This document shows positions 36,869 to 48,966 of a DNA stretch of 64,000 bases, piece by piece. Origin of the DNA: Ilex aquifolium. Lineage: Eukaryota > Streptophyta > Magnoliopsida > Aquifoliales > Aquifoliaceae. The stretch spans positions 28,877,744 to 28,941,743 of the forward strand of contig OX637393.1 of assembly GCA_951799425.1 (NCBI GenBank), read 5' to 3'. Position 1 is the stretch's first letter, and every line of letters begins with the position of its first letter. Position numbers and translations under genes: made by a program. The notes beneath the pieces are model-generated. The model saw only the letters and a list, made by a program, of their open reading frames with translations, did no database searches and was not told the DNA's origin.

Positions 36869-38214
36869 TTTATACCTTCAATATAAAATATAATATCAAA
36901 TAATTTTCATATTTTAATTACTTCCTTGGGTAGCATGACATATTTTAATTTTAAACCTATTAACATACTTACAAAGTGGGTAAGATTGACGATGATATCA
37001 AAGAGTTTTCCTTAGAGGGGGTTGTTGGTTGATTTGAAGTCATGCTTTATGCCTATTTTTTCTCTAATACTTTGTTTAGTGGTTGGAAAAATTTCGGAGA
37101 GAAATGCAAATTTTAAATGAGAAGCTATGGCTATTAGGAAACTAATGAAAGGTGACAAAATTTAAAGTAAACATAAATGAAAATAAAGAACTTTCTATTC
37201 ATGATTGATGGGTGCCGATAAATGAAATGATGACTTCAAATGGGTTTTATAGCATCATTTGGTTTGAAGATGAGTCGAATTTTTCACTTGGTAAGGACGA
37301 ATTAAAAGAAGTTATGACTTTATTATCCATTTCAATATTGGTTATCGAAACTGGGTATGTTAATTGGTTTATGTTTTAAAAGCACACTCTCTTGAACGTG
37401 CATCTTGCCTGTGTATTTCCAGGATCTCTTGGCCTTAGGGATGTCTTACATAGATACTGTATGTAATTAACAATTTGAAATGAAAGAATAAACCTTCTAC
37501 TGAAGTGATGAACCAGATTAAAGCTTATGATTGGGCGAGAATTACAGACCTTTAAATCAAGATTACTTATTTGCATTTGTGAACAGATCTGCTATGTCAT
37601 GATTGCTCAACATTTCTAAAGCCTGGTATTTTCCCCAAAATGCAGGTGTTTTCTAGCTTACCCTTTTTCTACGTTGTCATTTTAGTTTACATATAATACT
37701 CGAGGTAAGGAGAGAGAGATAAAGCAAAGCAGTGTATAGCATAAATCAATTGCTTGCACATGATGATGATAAAGATAGAGAACATGCATTCTATAGCTGA
37801 AATCAACTGCTAGCAGAGGATAATGAGAACAAAGTTCTTGCCACGATGATCTATCTGGAAGGGAATTCATTGAATTCATGTTTTGTGTGCATGTTTTGGA
37901 ATGATATAACGGAAATTAACTGCTAACAGAATGATCAGAAATATGCAATAATATCAAAGAAATCAGGTTACCAACCCCAAACTTGAACATGATACAGAAT
38001 GTATAAGACAATAAGCACTCACAAGGGAATAATATTCAATAGCAGTCGAAGGTGAATTCAACAACATTCAGTATATATTGCATGGATGCAGTTGAAATTA
38101 AATTTCTGAATAAAATTATACCTTCACACTGTAAATTTCTAAAGTAAGGATGCAGTTCAAATTACTAGAAGCAGTAATGGGGATTGAAAATTGAAAAAAA
38201 TTGGGGATTTTCAA

Positions 38215-38411
38215 AATCACACAGTAATTGGGTTTGGGCAATGAGGATTGAAATTTTGCAGTTACACTTAGGAAAGTCTGAATTCGACAGTCATGGGGAT
38301 TGGGCAATGGGGGAATCACACAGTAATTGGGTTTGGGCAATAAGGATTGAAATTTTGCTGTTACACTTGGGGATTTCTGAATTCAACAGTCATGGGGATT
38401 GAGCAATGGGA
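38215..38411. repeat. 99-bp tandem duplication inside the MULE
   Basis: Two direct copies of a unit starting AATCACACAGTAATTGGG and ending CAGTCATGGGGATTG, with a few differences. It gives rise to a repetitive but meaningless ORF at 38184-38402. Confidence 0.85.
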
Positions 38412-38896
38412 AATTTTTTTCTAAACTTGGGATTTTTCTGAATTACAAACTCAATGTAGCGTACTTGGTTAAATAAACGCTTTCTATTCAACACGAGAAC
38501 CCCTGTCTTCTCCTTGCTTCAGACATAGCCCACGGGTGTGTACCAGTCTACTGCTTCATTTGACAAAACACTGAATAATCTAGGGCCTATTAAGAATCTG
38601 ATAACTCGAATTAGGGGTTAGAAGGGAACCTCAGGCGAATCTCACAAAACTGAATCTTGCAGAAGACCTCAGTTGTCTTCTTCGAACAAGCTAGGGCTAC
38701 GCTTGGATTTCCTCTGTAGGGTGTGTGCATTTAAGGGCTGAGCTTAGGGGATGGCGAAATCAAACACAATAATAGAAGAGAGCGGAGGAATCAGTGAAGA
38801 GAGAAGATAGATGAAGGTCTGAGCTTCCACAGAGAGAAGAGAGGAGAGAGCGGCGAACTCGTGAAATAACAGAAATGGCGCCTTGGTGGGAGGTTG

Positions 38897-39224
38897 TGTA
38901 TTCGAATGAAAGCGGATTCATTATATCCACTTCATTTGATAAAGCGGACTTAGAGAATACGCTTTCCATTTGAAAACACATTTGTACAATACAATTATTC
39001 AAGTAAAAGCGTATTTCATAAATACACTTTTAAGCATAAAATCAGATTTATTGATTCCGCTTTACAAGACAAAGTCGTTAATGTTAATTCCGCTTTCAAA
39101 TGAAATCGGATTTATTAATTCCGCTTTTAAAACAGCCGTAGATTGGTAAATAAGTTCAAAACAGCTGTATGTTGGTATTTATGTTTTAAATCTGCCGTAG
39201 ATTGGTAATAGATTCTAAATTATC
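38897..39224. repeat. Right terminal inverted repeat of the MULE
   Basis: About 328 bp, inverted to 35024-35418, with the same AAAGCGGA/TCCGCTTT boxes. The outer part (CAGCCGTAGATTGGTAAATA and GCCGTAGATTGGTAATAG) repeats the ATTGGTA motif twice. Confidence 0.8.
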
Positions 39225-39267
39225 ACCCCTCCTAATTATCTACAGTTACAACATTCCTCTTTCTCTT

Positions 39268-39307
<40 letters not shown>

Positions 39308-39869
39308 TCAAACCTCCCTATTCTGCAACTCACCGTTTGTTGCCCTTACTCTATGTGGCTATACGCATTCTAGGTTTTAGAGTCTGCAGTTGCAATGCCT
39401 ATATCAACAATCAATTTGAACATCAACAATTCCATTACTCCAAATTGGAATTTGATTCAATCTAGGCATTTCATCATACTTCACTATGTTCATTTGAAGC
39501 AAACGATTTGTATCGCTCTACTCCGGAACCAGTCGTATATTTTTTGGTATGCTATTCCACTGATATCTGTCATTCATTTTTTGTTTATTTTTTTATTTTA
39601 AGCATCATTAGCTTGTTCACTAATAGTTTTACCACTATGTGAAATTTAAGATTTTGTATGCCGATACCCTCTGGTGGATGTCATTAGTTTACCAATATTA
39701 GGATGTGAAGTAATACAGTATTCTTTCACATATTGTATTGGTTTATTTCTCTTTTATTGTAAACCTTTATCTTCCATTTTATTGACTTTTAATCATATAT
39801 AACATATAATGGGTTTTCGATACCTCTTGAAGAACCAAAAAAAAAAATAATAATAATAATCAGATCATC
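39225..39869. other. Intergenic with a (CT)n microsatellite
   Basis: (CT)n at about 39271-39305. A matching short (CT)n lies just outside the other end of the MULE at about 34989-35003. No supported gene. Confidence 0.5.
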
Positions 39870-40299
39870 ACTTGTTGTTACGAGCTTGAATATGCCAAAC
39901 ATGAATCACGATTTCGTTGCTTCCTCGCACACCAAAATCTTGTCAAGGCAAAGGAGTGGCTACCATAGTTCCTCCTTGTAATCCCACGTTCACAAATCCA
40001 AGGGCCATTGGTGATAGGCCAAGAGAGATAATATGTGTAGAGAAATGTATCACACGTACCTCTTAGATGTTTAGAGACAAATATTTATAGGTGATTGTAA
40101 CCACTTAGATAAGCATGATTCCATGATCTCCTAAACTGATTAGGAGATAGAGATATATCTCCTATAATCTCCTAAACTAATTAGGAGATAGAAACATATC
40201 CCTAACTGACCACCAATGAATGGGTCAAGCCCAGTTGCCCCATGTGGGTAGATTAAGGTTAGTGTTCGGGTCCAAATACTGGCTTATAAAATACTAACA
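39870..40299 (-). repeat. 3' LTR of the copia fossil
   Basis: Starts with TG directly after the polypurine tract. Contains repeated CTCCTAA/TTAGGAGAT text at 40128-40200. The end near 39870 is approximate. Confidence 0.6.
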
Positions 40300-42319
40300 T
40301 CTCCTACTTGCCCACATATGGCAAGTCATCTCTCAAAAAAACTCTCTTTCACTCATCTTTTCATACAGGAAATGGAATGTGAGACCTCATGAGAAACGTA
40401 CGCAAACAAGAGGAGTATTATGTTAAGTTATAACCAAACTAACACAGTACATCACTTAGAAGCAACTTGTACTAACCTAGACCATTTGATTACACCTGAT
40501 ATAGTACTCTTAACCCTTCAAAATAAGCAATGCTAAACCCCAACTATGTAATGCACTAATGACTTTATCGAAAAAAAAAATACTACAAAGTTGCCCAGGT
40601 AATGAGTCACAATACATGGTGTATCATCGAATAATCTTCCCCGGCCCTCATGTCAATCCAACTAGACTCAAATGCTTTCCTAGTCATGCCCCGCGAGACC
40701 GCATCAATCATTTTTCTAGGGTACATGCTAAAGTAACAATATTGAGCATCCTCTTCATGACATAGTCATGGATCAACAAGGGTGTATATATAAGAAAAGA
40801 ATCCATGTGGCTCACACAGTGTTGAAGCAGGGATTCATTTGACACTCCCAGTATCGGTTAACTTTAAGCACATACAGTATAAAATGTATGCCATCGCGTT
40901 GTCCTATAAAATAATAGGCGTGTCACGTTTGAAAGAAAAAGAACGTCATACGAATCTTAGTCTAGTTGTTAAAGAAGTGCCTAACCTGAGTTCTCTAACC
41001 TCGTCACTCTCATAGTGCCTATATGAAAACTCACATTTGGCTCTATTTAGGCTTCATAGAGTCATGAAGATACTCTATGATCGACCTAATGAGGTCTCAT
41101 CTTAGTTTTAACTAAATGTCTCATCTTGCTCACTTTCTCAGCACTAAGGTGAATCACCCGTGTGAGTGGGTCAATTCAAGCCTAGTGATACCTTTTGCAT
41201 AAAGTTGTGCATTTACATAATGCAACAACCATTCCAATTAGAAATCATATTAGGAATGCGTACTCATAATAATGCCAATTACAAAAAGGATTCCATACAT
41301 ATCAAACCATACGAAGTCCCATGCTCCTAATGTGGGACAAAAACACATCCCTGGCAATAGGCTTAGTTAATGGATAATCTACCATATTGCCAGTGGAGAT
41401 ATGCTTCAGGAATACCTCTCCTTACGTACCATATCTCTACTATAGTGATAACTAACATCGATGTGATTGGTTTTCGCATGATACTTGAGATCCCTCACAT
41501 ATGCCAAAGCGGATGTGCTATCACGATATACAAGTGCAGCCTCGCCTACATGGGATGTAATATCTAACTGCTAGAGGAATCTCCTCACCCAAACAACTTC
41601 CTAGACAGCTGTTGAACAAGCCACATACTCTAATTCCTTCATGGATAGGCAATGCAAGTTTGCTTCTTATTGCACTATGAAATAGTTCCACCTCTTAGGG
41701 TGAATGTGTAACCCAACGTGGATTTACGCTCATCTTTTTCACTAGCCTAATCAGCATCGCTATAACCTCTCAGTCTAAGATCTCCACCCTGATAACATAA
41801 GACAAGGGCAGTGGTCTCATGAAGGTATCGAAGAATCCTCTTTACTGCTTTCCAATAAGCGGGTCCAGGATTACTCTGATAGTGACTGACCATACCAACT
41901 GCATAGTTGATGTCGGGTCGAGTACACAACATAGCGTACATCAAAATCCCTACCACAGCAGCATAAGGCACTCTAGACATTTGATTCTTTTCCTCATTTA
42001 TCTAAGGGCATTGGTCTAGGCTTAAGGTATATCCCTTCTTCATTGGAGTGTCTGTGGCTTTTGAATTTTGCATGTGAACATGCTCAAGGATCTTCTTAAT
42101 GTAAGTCTCTTGAAACAAACTAAGAGATCTCCTTGCACGATCTCGCACTATCTTAACCACAAGCATATAGCTTGTCTCACCTATGTGCTTCATTTCAAAA
42201 GTAGAGGACAACCACACTTTAGTGGCGACAATGGTCTCCATATTATTCCTAGCTAAAAGGATGTCATCAACATATAATGTGAGGATAAAAACACTTTGCT
42301 TAGATTGTTTAACATACAC
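39870..42319 (-). mobile_element. Ty1/copia fossil: RT, RNase H and 3' LTR
   Basis: On the minus strand, translations at 42002-42319 contain LYVDDILLA, the copia reverse-transcriptase active-site block. 41747-41980 contains YLHETTAL and RGYSDAD of the RNase H region, with further RNase H-like text to about 41350. A polypurine tract (GTGGGCAAGTAGGAGA) precedes an LTR that begins TGTTAGTATTTTATAAGCC at 40299 and runs to about 39870, with a TATA-like CCTATAAATATTT inside. Only the 3' part of the element is present. It is broken in several places and old. Confidence 0.8.
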
Positions 42320-42778
42320 TCAGTGGTCTTCTTCAATCATCTCAAAATCAATAGAAGTGATTAGTAATGACCTAATTTAAATCATACACCCAATTATAAG
42401 TGGTCAAATTTTAGTATTACTCAGTTAAGTCCGAAGTCGAACCCATAGGAAGCTATCTGTTGGGATTTAAAATAGAAAATATAAAATTGTCGTGCACGTA
42501 GTGTGCTTTACAATAGCTTGTGGTGTAAACTTAATTAACAAAACTCCTCTATGTGAACATGCATAGTTCACTATCACTTGGAGATCTCATATGTCGAATT
42601 GCATGGTTCACAATGTTAAATTCTTGTTTTTTTTTCTTTTTCCCTGCAATGGCATAGGCGCAATGCCGTTATGGGGGCATGGCAGTGTCCTTTTTTTTTT
42701 TTTTTTTAAATGGCTCATGATGTTTACATCGTTAACGCTTAGTTTATTCTATCTATTTTCTTACCGATAACATTTTAC
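42320..42778. other. Intergenic, nothing recognised
   Basis: AT-rich with T-runs at about 42629-42640 and 42691-42707. No ORF or element recognised. Confidence 0.4.
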
Positions 42779-42815
42779 CAGTGTTATAAGAATCAGACTA
42801 GACTGGCCAGTCGGT

Positions 42816-43990
42816 CAGGGGCGGAGCCAGACATCTTCTCCAGTGGGGGCAACTTAAACTATATTAATATTAAAATTTAAAATATTCACAAAAATATAAT
42901 TTTATTAATAAAACACCAATTAAAGACACAATTCATATACATGAGTGATATACAAAAGGAGCCAACAAAAAAAAAGTCGTTATAGATTTATCTATAAGAC
43001 CTAACAAAAAAAATTTGAACCGCAAAATTGGGCTAAATCATATATTAAATTTTAAGAAAAATTTTCATAACTAATTCAAAAATTAATTTGTTCAATCACA
43101 AACTTAATATTCATCATTAAATTTTAACAAACAATCGAAACTAACTTAAACTATAATTATTCTAGTAAACTAAACTTAGGTATATGAAGTACTTAACTTA
43201 TCACAATAAAACTATTCAAACTACCAAATCAAAATAATTTAGTCTAATTATAATGGAGGACTACAAGTCTCAATTCCAATTCTACAAATAAAAATAAAAC
43301 AAATGAGACGACTACAAGTCCTAATTCCAATTCAACATATAAAAATAAAACACTAGAGAGGACTACAAACTCAAATATCAATTAAATATATAAAAAAATA
43401 AATCATAGAAGAGGACAAACCCCAATTTTATTTCAACATAGAAAAATAAATACAGGACTACAAATCCTAGTTTCAATTCAATACATAAAAAATAAAACAT
43501 AAGAGATGATTACAAGCCCCAATTTCATATTTTCAATTCAACACGTAACAAATAAAATACGAAAGAGAGCTACAAACGCTAATTTCAATTCAACATTTAA
43601 AAAATAAACCACAAACTACAAACCCTAATTTTCAATTCTATCATATAAACATAAAACAAAGAAGAGGACTACAAGCCCCAAATTTAGTTCAATGTATAAA
43701 CATAAAACAAATGAGAGGGCTAACCTATTTCGTAGCATATTAGTTAATCTTTAAATGCCCAAATTTTTGATATCATCTTCCATTGATATCATCTTCCATT
43801 GATATTCACAAGTGAGACTCATATATTTGTCAAAATAACATAACTACCCTTAAATCTTTTAAAAAAAATTCAGTGGGGGCAAATCTTTAATAAATTCTAA
43901 ATTTTTTAAAATTATACTTAGTCCCCAAAATTTTTTAAAATTCCAGTGGGGGCAGCTGCCCCCACTGCCCCCACTGTGGATCCGCCACTG
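42816..43990. mobile_element. Non-autonomous hAT element, copy 3 (1175 bp)
   Basis: Left end CAGGGGCGGAGCCA, right end with reverse complement CAGTGGCGGATCCA. It is flanked by a perfect 8-bp duplication, CAGTCGGT, at 42808-42815 and 43991-43998. AGTGGGGGCA is present just inside both ends. No transposase. The interior is largely a degenerate tandem array. Confidence 0.93.
43255..43725. repeat. Degenerate tandem array, unit about 55 bp, 8-9 copies
   Basis: Successive units follow the pattern GGACTACAAG, CCCCAATTTCAATTCAACA, TA(A)nTAAAACA, (A)GAGA, with substitutions and indels in each copy. It fills about 40 percent of hAT copy 3. Confidence 0.8.
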
Positions 43991-44727
43991 CAGTCGGTGG
44001 TCTGGTTGAACCGAAGATCCGGTTATGTAGTTAGACCACATAAGGAAGAAAACCGCCTGAAAATCGCTGAATCAGCCCGTTTTGGATCAAAATCGTAAAC
44101 TGAACGGTTTGTTCAAACCGGATGGTTGGAATTGCAAATCTTATATAAAAAAAATCTTTTTTTTTGGGCCATTTTTGCCCTAAATCAATCGCAAATTTGC
44201 AGTTCTGTGAATCGAACGATTAGGATTTCAGTGGTCTTCGTCTTCAGTGGTCTTCTTTCGGTTTGTCTAGTGGTCTTCATCTTCCTTCAGTCCTCCTTTT
44301 TTCCGGTGACAAACAGGCAGCTTAGTCCAGTGGTGTTCGACTATTCGTCTTCCTTCGGTCTGGTCATGTTCAGCTCTTCGTCTTTCTTCCTGAGTCGTCT
44401 TTGGATCAGAATGAACTGTTCATTGAATTTAGCCAAGTCCCTCTTCTTTCTTTCTCTCTCTCACACACACTCACTTACTCACAGTCACAGACTCACTATT
44501 ATAGTTTATAACTCTTATGTTTTATAATTTTTATAATACTCAAAATATTAACCATTAATTGACAATACTTATACCTATAATTTTATTAGTTAAATTATTG
44601 TATTTTATAATTTTTATAATATTTTTTATTATACGACCGGTCCGATCACTTGACCCAACGGTTGAACTAGGGAACAATTGATATGGTCCTCTTACCGGTT
44701 CGATGACCAGTCCGGTTCTAATAACAT

Positions 44728-45502
44728 TGCATTACACTACCCAAAAAAAAATCAATATCGTACAAAAATTTATAATTTTTAAAAGTCAAGTTATACGTTT
44801 TAAAAGTGAAATTACAATTAAATGAAGTTATTCATGATTAATCACATATTGTCCATGAACCATCATAACGTGTGGGGTTGGTGTTTTTCAATTTACAGTT
44901 GTAACTTATACCTCAAAAAATAATAAATTGACTTTAAGAAATTATAATTTTCGGTACAATACCTTCTTCCCCTAATGTAGTCTTTCTCTTTACTCAACTG
45001 TCGTGATTTTTAAATTTGTTAAAATGAAAATCATATTATTGGACAAAAGGATTAATTTAATATTTGAATATTTTGAGATGCCTAATTTATCCCTTATAAT
45101 GTTTCTTTGATTTTTCCCTCTCTTTTTCTTGGAGACAAGAGGAGGGGTTGATGATAGGAAAAATATATAGCTAGGATGTCCATTGACTGGAGTCACTTGG
45201 TAGGATGAATGCTTTTTTCATGGTATCGAATGCCTATGCTACTGTAACAAAGCGAAAGAGGTGGAACCTACATGGGTTTTGTGTTCAAATTCTTCAAAAT
45301 ATAGATAGAAAAACGTATTTTTTAAATTATCATGGGTTAGTCTGGAACTGGATTGCCAAGGATTCACCTTTGATATGAGAGGTTTGAGGCTTAAGCATTG
45401 CTACACACTAGTCCCAAGTCTACGACACGAATCCGGCTATTAGAAATGCCTCAGTGACTCGGGTTAAAAAGTAAAAGGTTTGAAAATTGAAATTGATTTT
45501 CT
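44728..45502. other. Intergenic, nothing recognised
   Basis: AT-rich sequence with no supported gene. It directly abuts the young LTR element. Confidence 0.4.
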
Positions 45503-45507
45503 AATAC

Positions 45508-46456
45508 TGATGATACCCAAAATACACCCTAGACACGAGCTTAGAAAGAGAGCTCAGCTCAGGAGTTCCGGGAAAACAAGCAGAACTCATCCAGCCAGGG
45601 ACTGAGCTCTGCCAGCTGGTATTAAAACTCCCAGCTAAGGACACGAGATAAACAGTACCAAGGGGACAACAAGGTGACACCGGATACCATTATAAAGGAA
45701 GTAGAACCAATCCAATTCAAATAAGCTAAGAAAGCCCAAAGAAGAGTCCAATCCATTACCCAAGCCCAAGCCCACTAAAGAGAAAATTCTAGAGAATGTT
45801 AGATAAGAATTTGAATGTTAGATAAATATTTGAATGTTAGATAAATATTTGAAGGTTAGATTTGAATGTTAGATATATATTTGAAGGTTAGATTTGAATG
45901 TTAGATAGGTATTATTTAATTTGTGTGGTTTGGATTGATTCACGTTGTACGGCTAGGATTGATTCCCTACTACTATAAATATACCACCCATTTGGGTGTT
46001 CTAGCATCAAGAAAGAAGCAAAGCTTCTAAGAGTGAGTTTGAGAGAGAGTTCTCTTGAAATTCCTAGTATGCTCTGTGGTTGCAGTTTAGACTGATCTGC
46101 CACATCAGAAAAGATTTCTAGAGATTGAGAGTGTAAGTTGTGAGCTTCCTATTGAGTGTTTGCTTCTCTCCCTCTCTCCCTCTCAAGCATTGTAAAACTC
46201 TCCGGAGTACCACCATGATTGATCAATAAAACATCCAGGCCATCGTCGCCGTTCGAAGAGTGGACGTAGGTCATCCGAGACCGAACCACTATAAATCTCT
46301 TGTGTGGATCTCTTTACTATTGTTTTGCCATTTATTTACCATTGATTGCTCATTAATCACCCTTGTGACTATTGATATAGCACCACGTTCGCATCTCCCG
46401 TCAGTACGACCAAATAATCCAGTCCCATAGCTCATACGCGCAGGTTTACACCATCA
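45508..46456 (+). repeat. 5' LTR (949 bp)
   Basis: Contains a TATA-like CTATAAATATACC near 45974, a run of six or so GAATGTTAGATA/GAAGGTTAGATT repeats at about 45792-45912, and AATAAAA near 46226 as a candidate polyadenylation signal. Confidence 0.95.
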
Positions 46457-46519
46457 GTTTGGCGCCGTCTGTGGGAACGACTGTTCCTTCTTACAAATAA
46501 ACTGATCCTTCAGTGACTG

Positions 46520-48874
46520 ATGGTAACAACACGCAATATGAGCAGAAGTCAAACAAACCTACCACGGATGCAAGACCAGCAAGAAGCTACCAACGCCAGA
46601 CAACCCGGAAATCTCCCAGAGGACAATTCTCCTGTCAATAACGAGATGGAGGCCCTTCGCCTCGTCAATCAGCGTTTACTAAGGGAGAACGCAGAGCTAT
46701 CAAGGCTCGTACAGCGCCCACTGGAGGCACGGCCGGCCCAAGAAGGCCAGTACAATCCCCCTCATAGGGACCAACGACACTGGGACCCCCTTAGAGAGGT
46801 CAGCGAAGGAGGAGAAGGCAGCCAGACCAGGGGACACACTCCTTACATACCCCCAAGGAATGGTCATAACGACGAAGGACAAAGTCAGAACAACGAGGGT
46901 GACAGGGATGACTTTTTCCCTTATCCGCAGGATAGGAAAGAGCAACGCTGGGAGCAACGCTTCAAAGACATCCAGCAGGAGCTCAGCCACATGAAGGAGG
47001 CTGTAAAAAGCAAGGCTCCAGTTACAATGGATGTCCTAGTTCAGCAAACCGAATCCCCATTCACCACGGGAGTGCTACACTTCCCTCTCCCACCAAAATT
47101 CAGAATGCCTCAAATAGAGGTCTTTGACGGAACGAAAGATCCCGTGGATCACCTCAATACCTACAAGAACCAGATGGAACTGCATGGATACCAGGATCCT
47201 GTGCGTTGCAGAGCTTTCGCCATCACATTGAAAGGTTCCGCCCTAGCCTGGTTTCACAGACTCCCACCAGCCTCGATCCCATCTTTCAAAGAGCTCTCCA
47301 TAGCTTTCGTATCTCACTTTATAGGAGCCCGGACATACAGAAAGCCGAGCTACCACCTGCTGAACGTGAAACAGGGGCCTCAAGAAAACCTGAGGTCCTA
47401 TGTCCAAAGGTTTAACTCAGAGACACTAAAAGTAGATGTTCCAGATGAAAAATTTGCCATTACTGCCTTTATTGCGGGTTTGGGAGTGCAGTCAAAGGAT
47501 ATGATGTTCTCCATATCAAAGAACCCTCAGGCAAGCATGGCCGAGGTGTTGGCCAAAGCAGAGAAGTACATTAATGGTGAAGAGGCACTTCTCTCCAAAG
47601 TAGGGGACACGTCCTCGCGAAGGGAGAAGGAGAAAGAAGAGAAAAGAAGGGACCGAAGTCCCAAGAAGGAAAGAGGGCGAGAAAGGTCCCCCAGAAGGGA
47701 TAGGGATCGTTCGCCAGAGAGAAGAGGAAATGTCAGAGATCGCCTGGGCCCCATGCAGCCTGAACTACAGCCCAGATATGGACCTCAACGATTCACCCCA
47801 CTCACTGCCGCTGTGTCGCAGGTTCTATATGAGGTCCAAAACGAGGAGTTCTTACGATGGCCACCCCGGATGAAGGCGGATCCAGCCAAAAGAGACCCCA
47901 CTAAGTACTGTGATTACCACCGAGATCATGGTCACCACACTGATGACTGTATTCAGTTAAAGAAGGAGATTGAGTTCTTGATCCAGCGAGGTCAGCTGCG
48001 CCGTTTCGTAGCCTATGACAACCAGAACCGAGCTCTTCCACCTCCACCGCCTCAGCAGCAGGCACCTGTGCCACATCAGCAGCCTCTGGGTGAGATCAGA
48101 GTAATATCTGGAGGGTTTGCGGGAGGCGGAGAATCTAGCTCAGCCAGGAAGGCACACCTCCGCCGGATCAGAGCCGAAGAAGCTCTCGAAGTGCACGCTG
48201 TATCCAAAGTACCACGCTTGGATACAACTATCACTTTTTCAGACGCAGATTTAGAGGGGTGCCAGTACCCTCATGATGACCCATTGGTGGTGCGAGCTGT
48301 GGTGGCTAATAGAACCGTTCATCGGATCCTAATCGACAATGGGAGCTCGGCGGATATCATTTTCGCACCCGCGTTTGACAAGATGGATATAGGAAGGCAG
48401 AGACTTGAGCCAGTAAGCACCCACTTGTTGGGATTCTCTGGGGAAAAGGTGCTCCCCTTAGGCTCAATTCAGCTCGTGCTCACCCTGGGGGACCCACCTT
48501 GCCAGGCCACTACCACCGTAAAATTCCTAGTGGTCGATGCACCCTCGGCACACAACATCTTGCTTGGAAGGCCATCCCTTAACTCTATCAAGGCGATCCC
48601 ATCTGTCTATCATTTAGTCGTGAAATTCCCTACAGATAGCGGAATAGGAGTGGTCCGAGGAGACCAGCGTGTAGCAAGAGAATGTTACATGGCATCTGTA
48701 AAAAGGAAAGAGGTTGAGAACATCCAACTGGATGAGCTTGACATGAGAGATGAGCTAGAAACGAGACCAATGCCCTCAGAAGAGTTGGAGCCAGTACAAC
48801 TTGATGGGGAACTACGAATTGCAAACAGAGGAAGGAAAGGTCCTACCTCATTCATGGAATGCCGAGCACCTTAA
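46520..48874 (+). CDS. Retrotransposon gag-protease polyprotein, 784 aa
   Basis: One open frame. Residues about 195-310 form the gypsy gag domain (PF03732-type; text such as VDHLNTYKNQMELHGY and ALAWFHRLP). About 370-405 is Arg/Ser/Glu-rich. A zinc-knuckle-like motif follows at about 464 (CDYHRDHGHHTDDC). Near 606 is the aspartic-protease active site in the retroelement form DNGSSADIIF. Gag would form the virus-like particle and the protease would cut the polyprotein. The frame is much longer than chance and its base composition is far less AT-rich than the surroundings. It looks whole. It stops at 48874 with no pol frame after it. Confidence 0.93.
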   Translation: MVTTRNMSRSQTNLPRMQDQQEATNARQPGNLPEDNSPVNNEMEALRLVNQRLLRENAELSRLVQRPLEARPAQEGQYNPPHRDQRHWDPLREVSEGGEGSQTRGHTPYIPPRNGHNDEGQSQNNEGDRDDFFPYPQDRKEQRWEQRFKDIQQELSHMKEAVKSKAPVTMDVLVQQTESPFTTGVLHFPLPPKFRMPQIEVFDGTKDPVDHLNTYKNQMELHGYQDPVRCRAFAITLKGSALAWFHRLPPASIPSFKELSIAFVSHFIGARTYRKPSYHLLNVKQGPQENLRSYVQRFNSETLKVDVPDEKFAITAFIAGLGVQSKDMMFSISKNPQASMAEVLAKAEKYINGEEALLSKVGDTSSRREKEKEEKRRDRSPKKERGRERSPRRDRDRSPERRGNVRDRLGPMQPELQPRYGPQRFTPLTAAVSQVLYEVQNEEFLRWPPRMKADPAKRDPTKYCDYHRDHGHHTDDCIQLKKEIEFLIQRGQLRRFVAYDNQNRALPPPPPQQQAPVPHQQPLGEIRVISGGFAGGGESSSARKAHLRRIRAEEALEVHAVSKVPRLDTTITFSDADLEGCQYPHDDPLVVRAVVANRTVHRILIDNGSSADIIFAPAFDKMDIGRQRLEPVSTHLLGFSGEKVLPLGSIQLVLTLGDPPCQATTTVKFLVVDAPSAHNILLGRPSLNSIKAIPSVYHLVVKFPTDSGIGVVRGDQRVARECYMASVKRKEVENIQLDELDMRDELETRPMPSEELEPVQLDGELRIANRGRKGPTSFMECRAP

Positions 48875-48966
48875 GAAGTTTTTTCAGTAAGTGTTACTTG
48901 TAATAGGGCTATTTTTTAAAGGAGCAAATCTTTTATTCACCTTTCAAAGACATCCAAAGCAAAGGC

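Larger units (their letters stand above)
35024..39224 (-). mobile_element. MULE (Mutator-like) element with long TIRs, about 4.2 kb
   Basis: The left arm (35024-about 35418) and right arm (about 38897-39224) are inverted copies. Both carry ATTACCAATCTAC, CAGATTTAAAACATAAATACC, TTTTGAACTTA and then a series of AAAGCGGA/TCCGCTTT boxes. Between them lies a minus-strand MuDR-type transposase remnant (36119-36868). Long TIRs plus a MuDR N-terminal region indicate Mutator. The catalytic core (DDE) and SWIM zinc finger are not found in the about 1 kb left downstream of the remnant, so this is an internally deleted, non-autonomous copy. The exact outermost bases and the 9-bp target duplication could not be fixed. 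Confidence 0.8.
42779..44727. mobile_element. TIR element hosting a nested hAT insertion
   Basis: The left end (AGTGTTATAAGAATCAGAC, then TAGACTGGCCAGTCGGT) matches the reverse complement of the right end (CAATGTTATTAGAACCGGAC, then TGGTCATCGAACCGG). Past the hAT insertion at 42816-43990 the left arm continues with GGTTGAACCG, as does the right arm. Without the hAT the element is about 0.77 kb. The 133-codon ORF at 44126 lacks any domain. Confidence 0.65.

Noticed and set aside
44126-44527. 133-codon ORF with hydrophobic stretches
   Set aside because: It lies inside a TIR element and consists of repeated GGTCTTC/CTTCGTC-type text; no recognisable domain.
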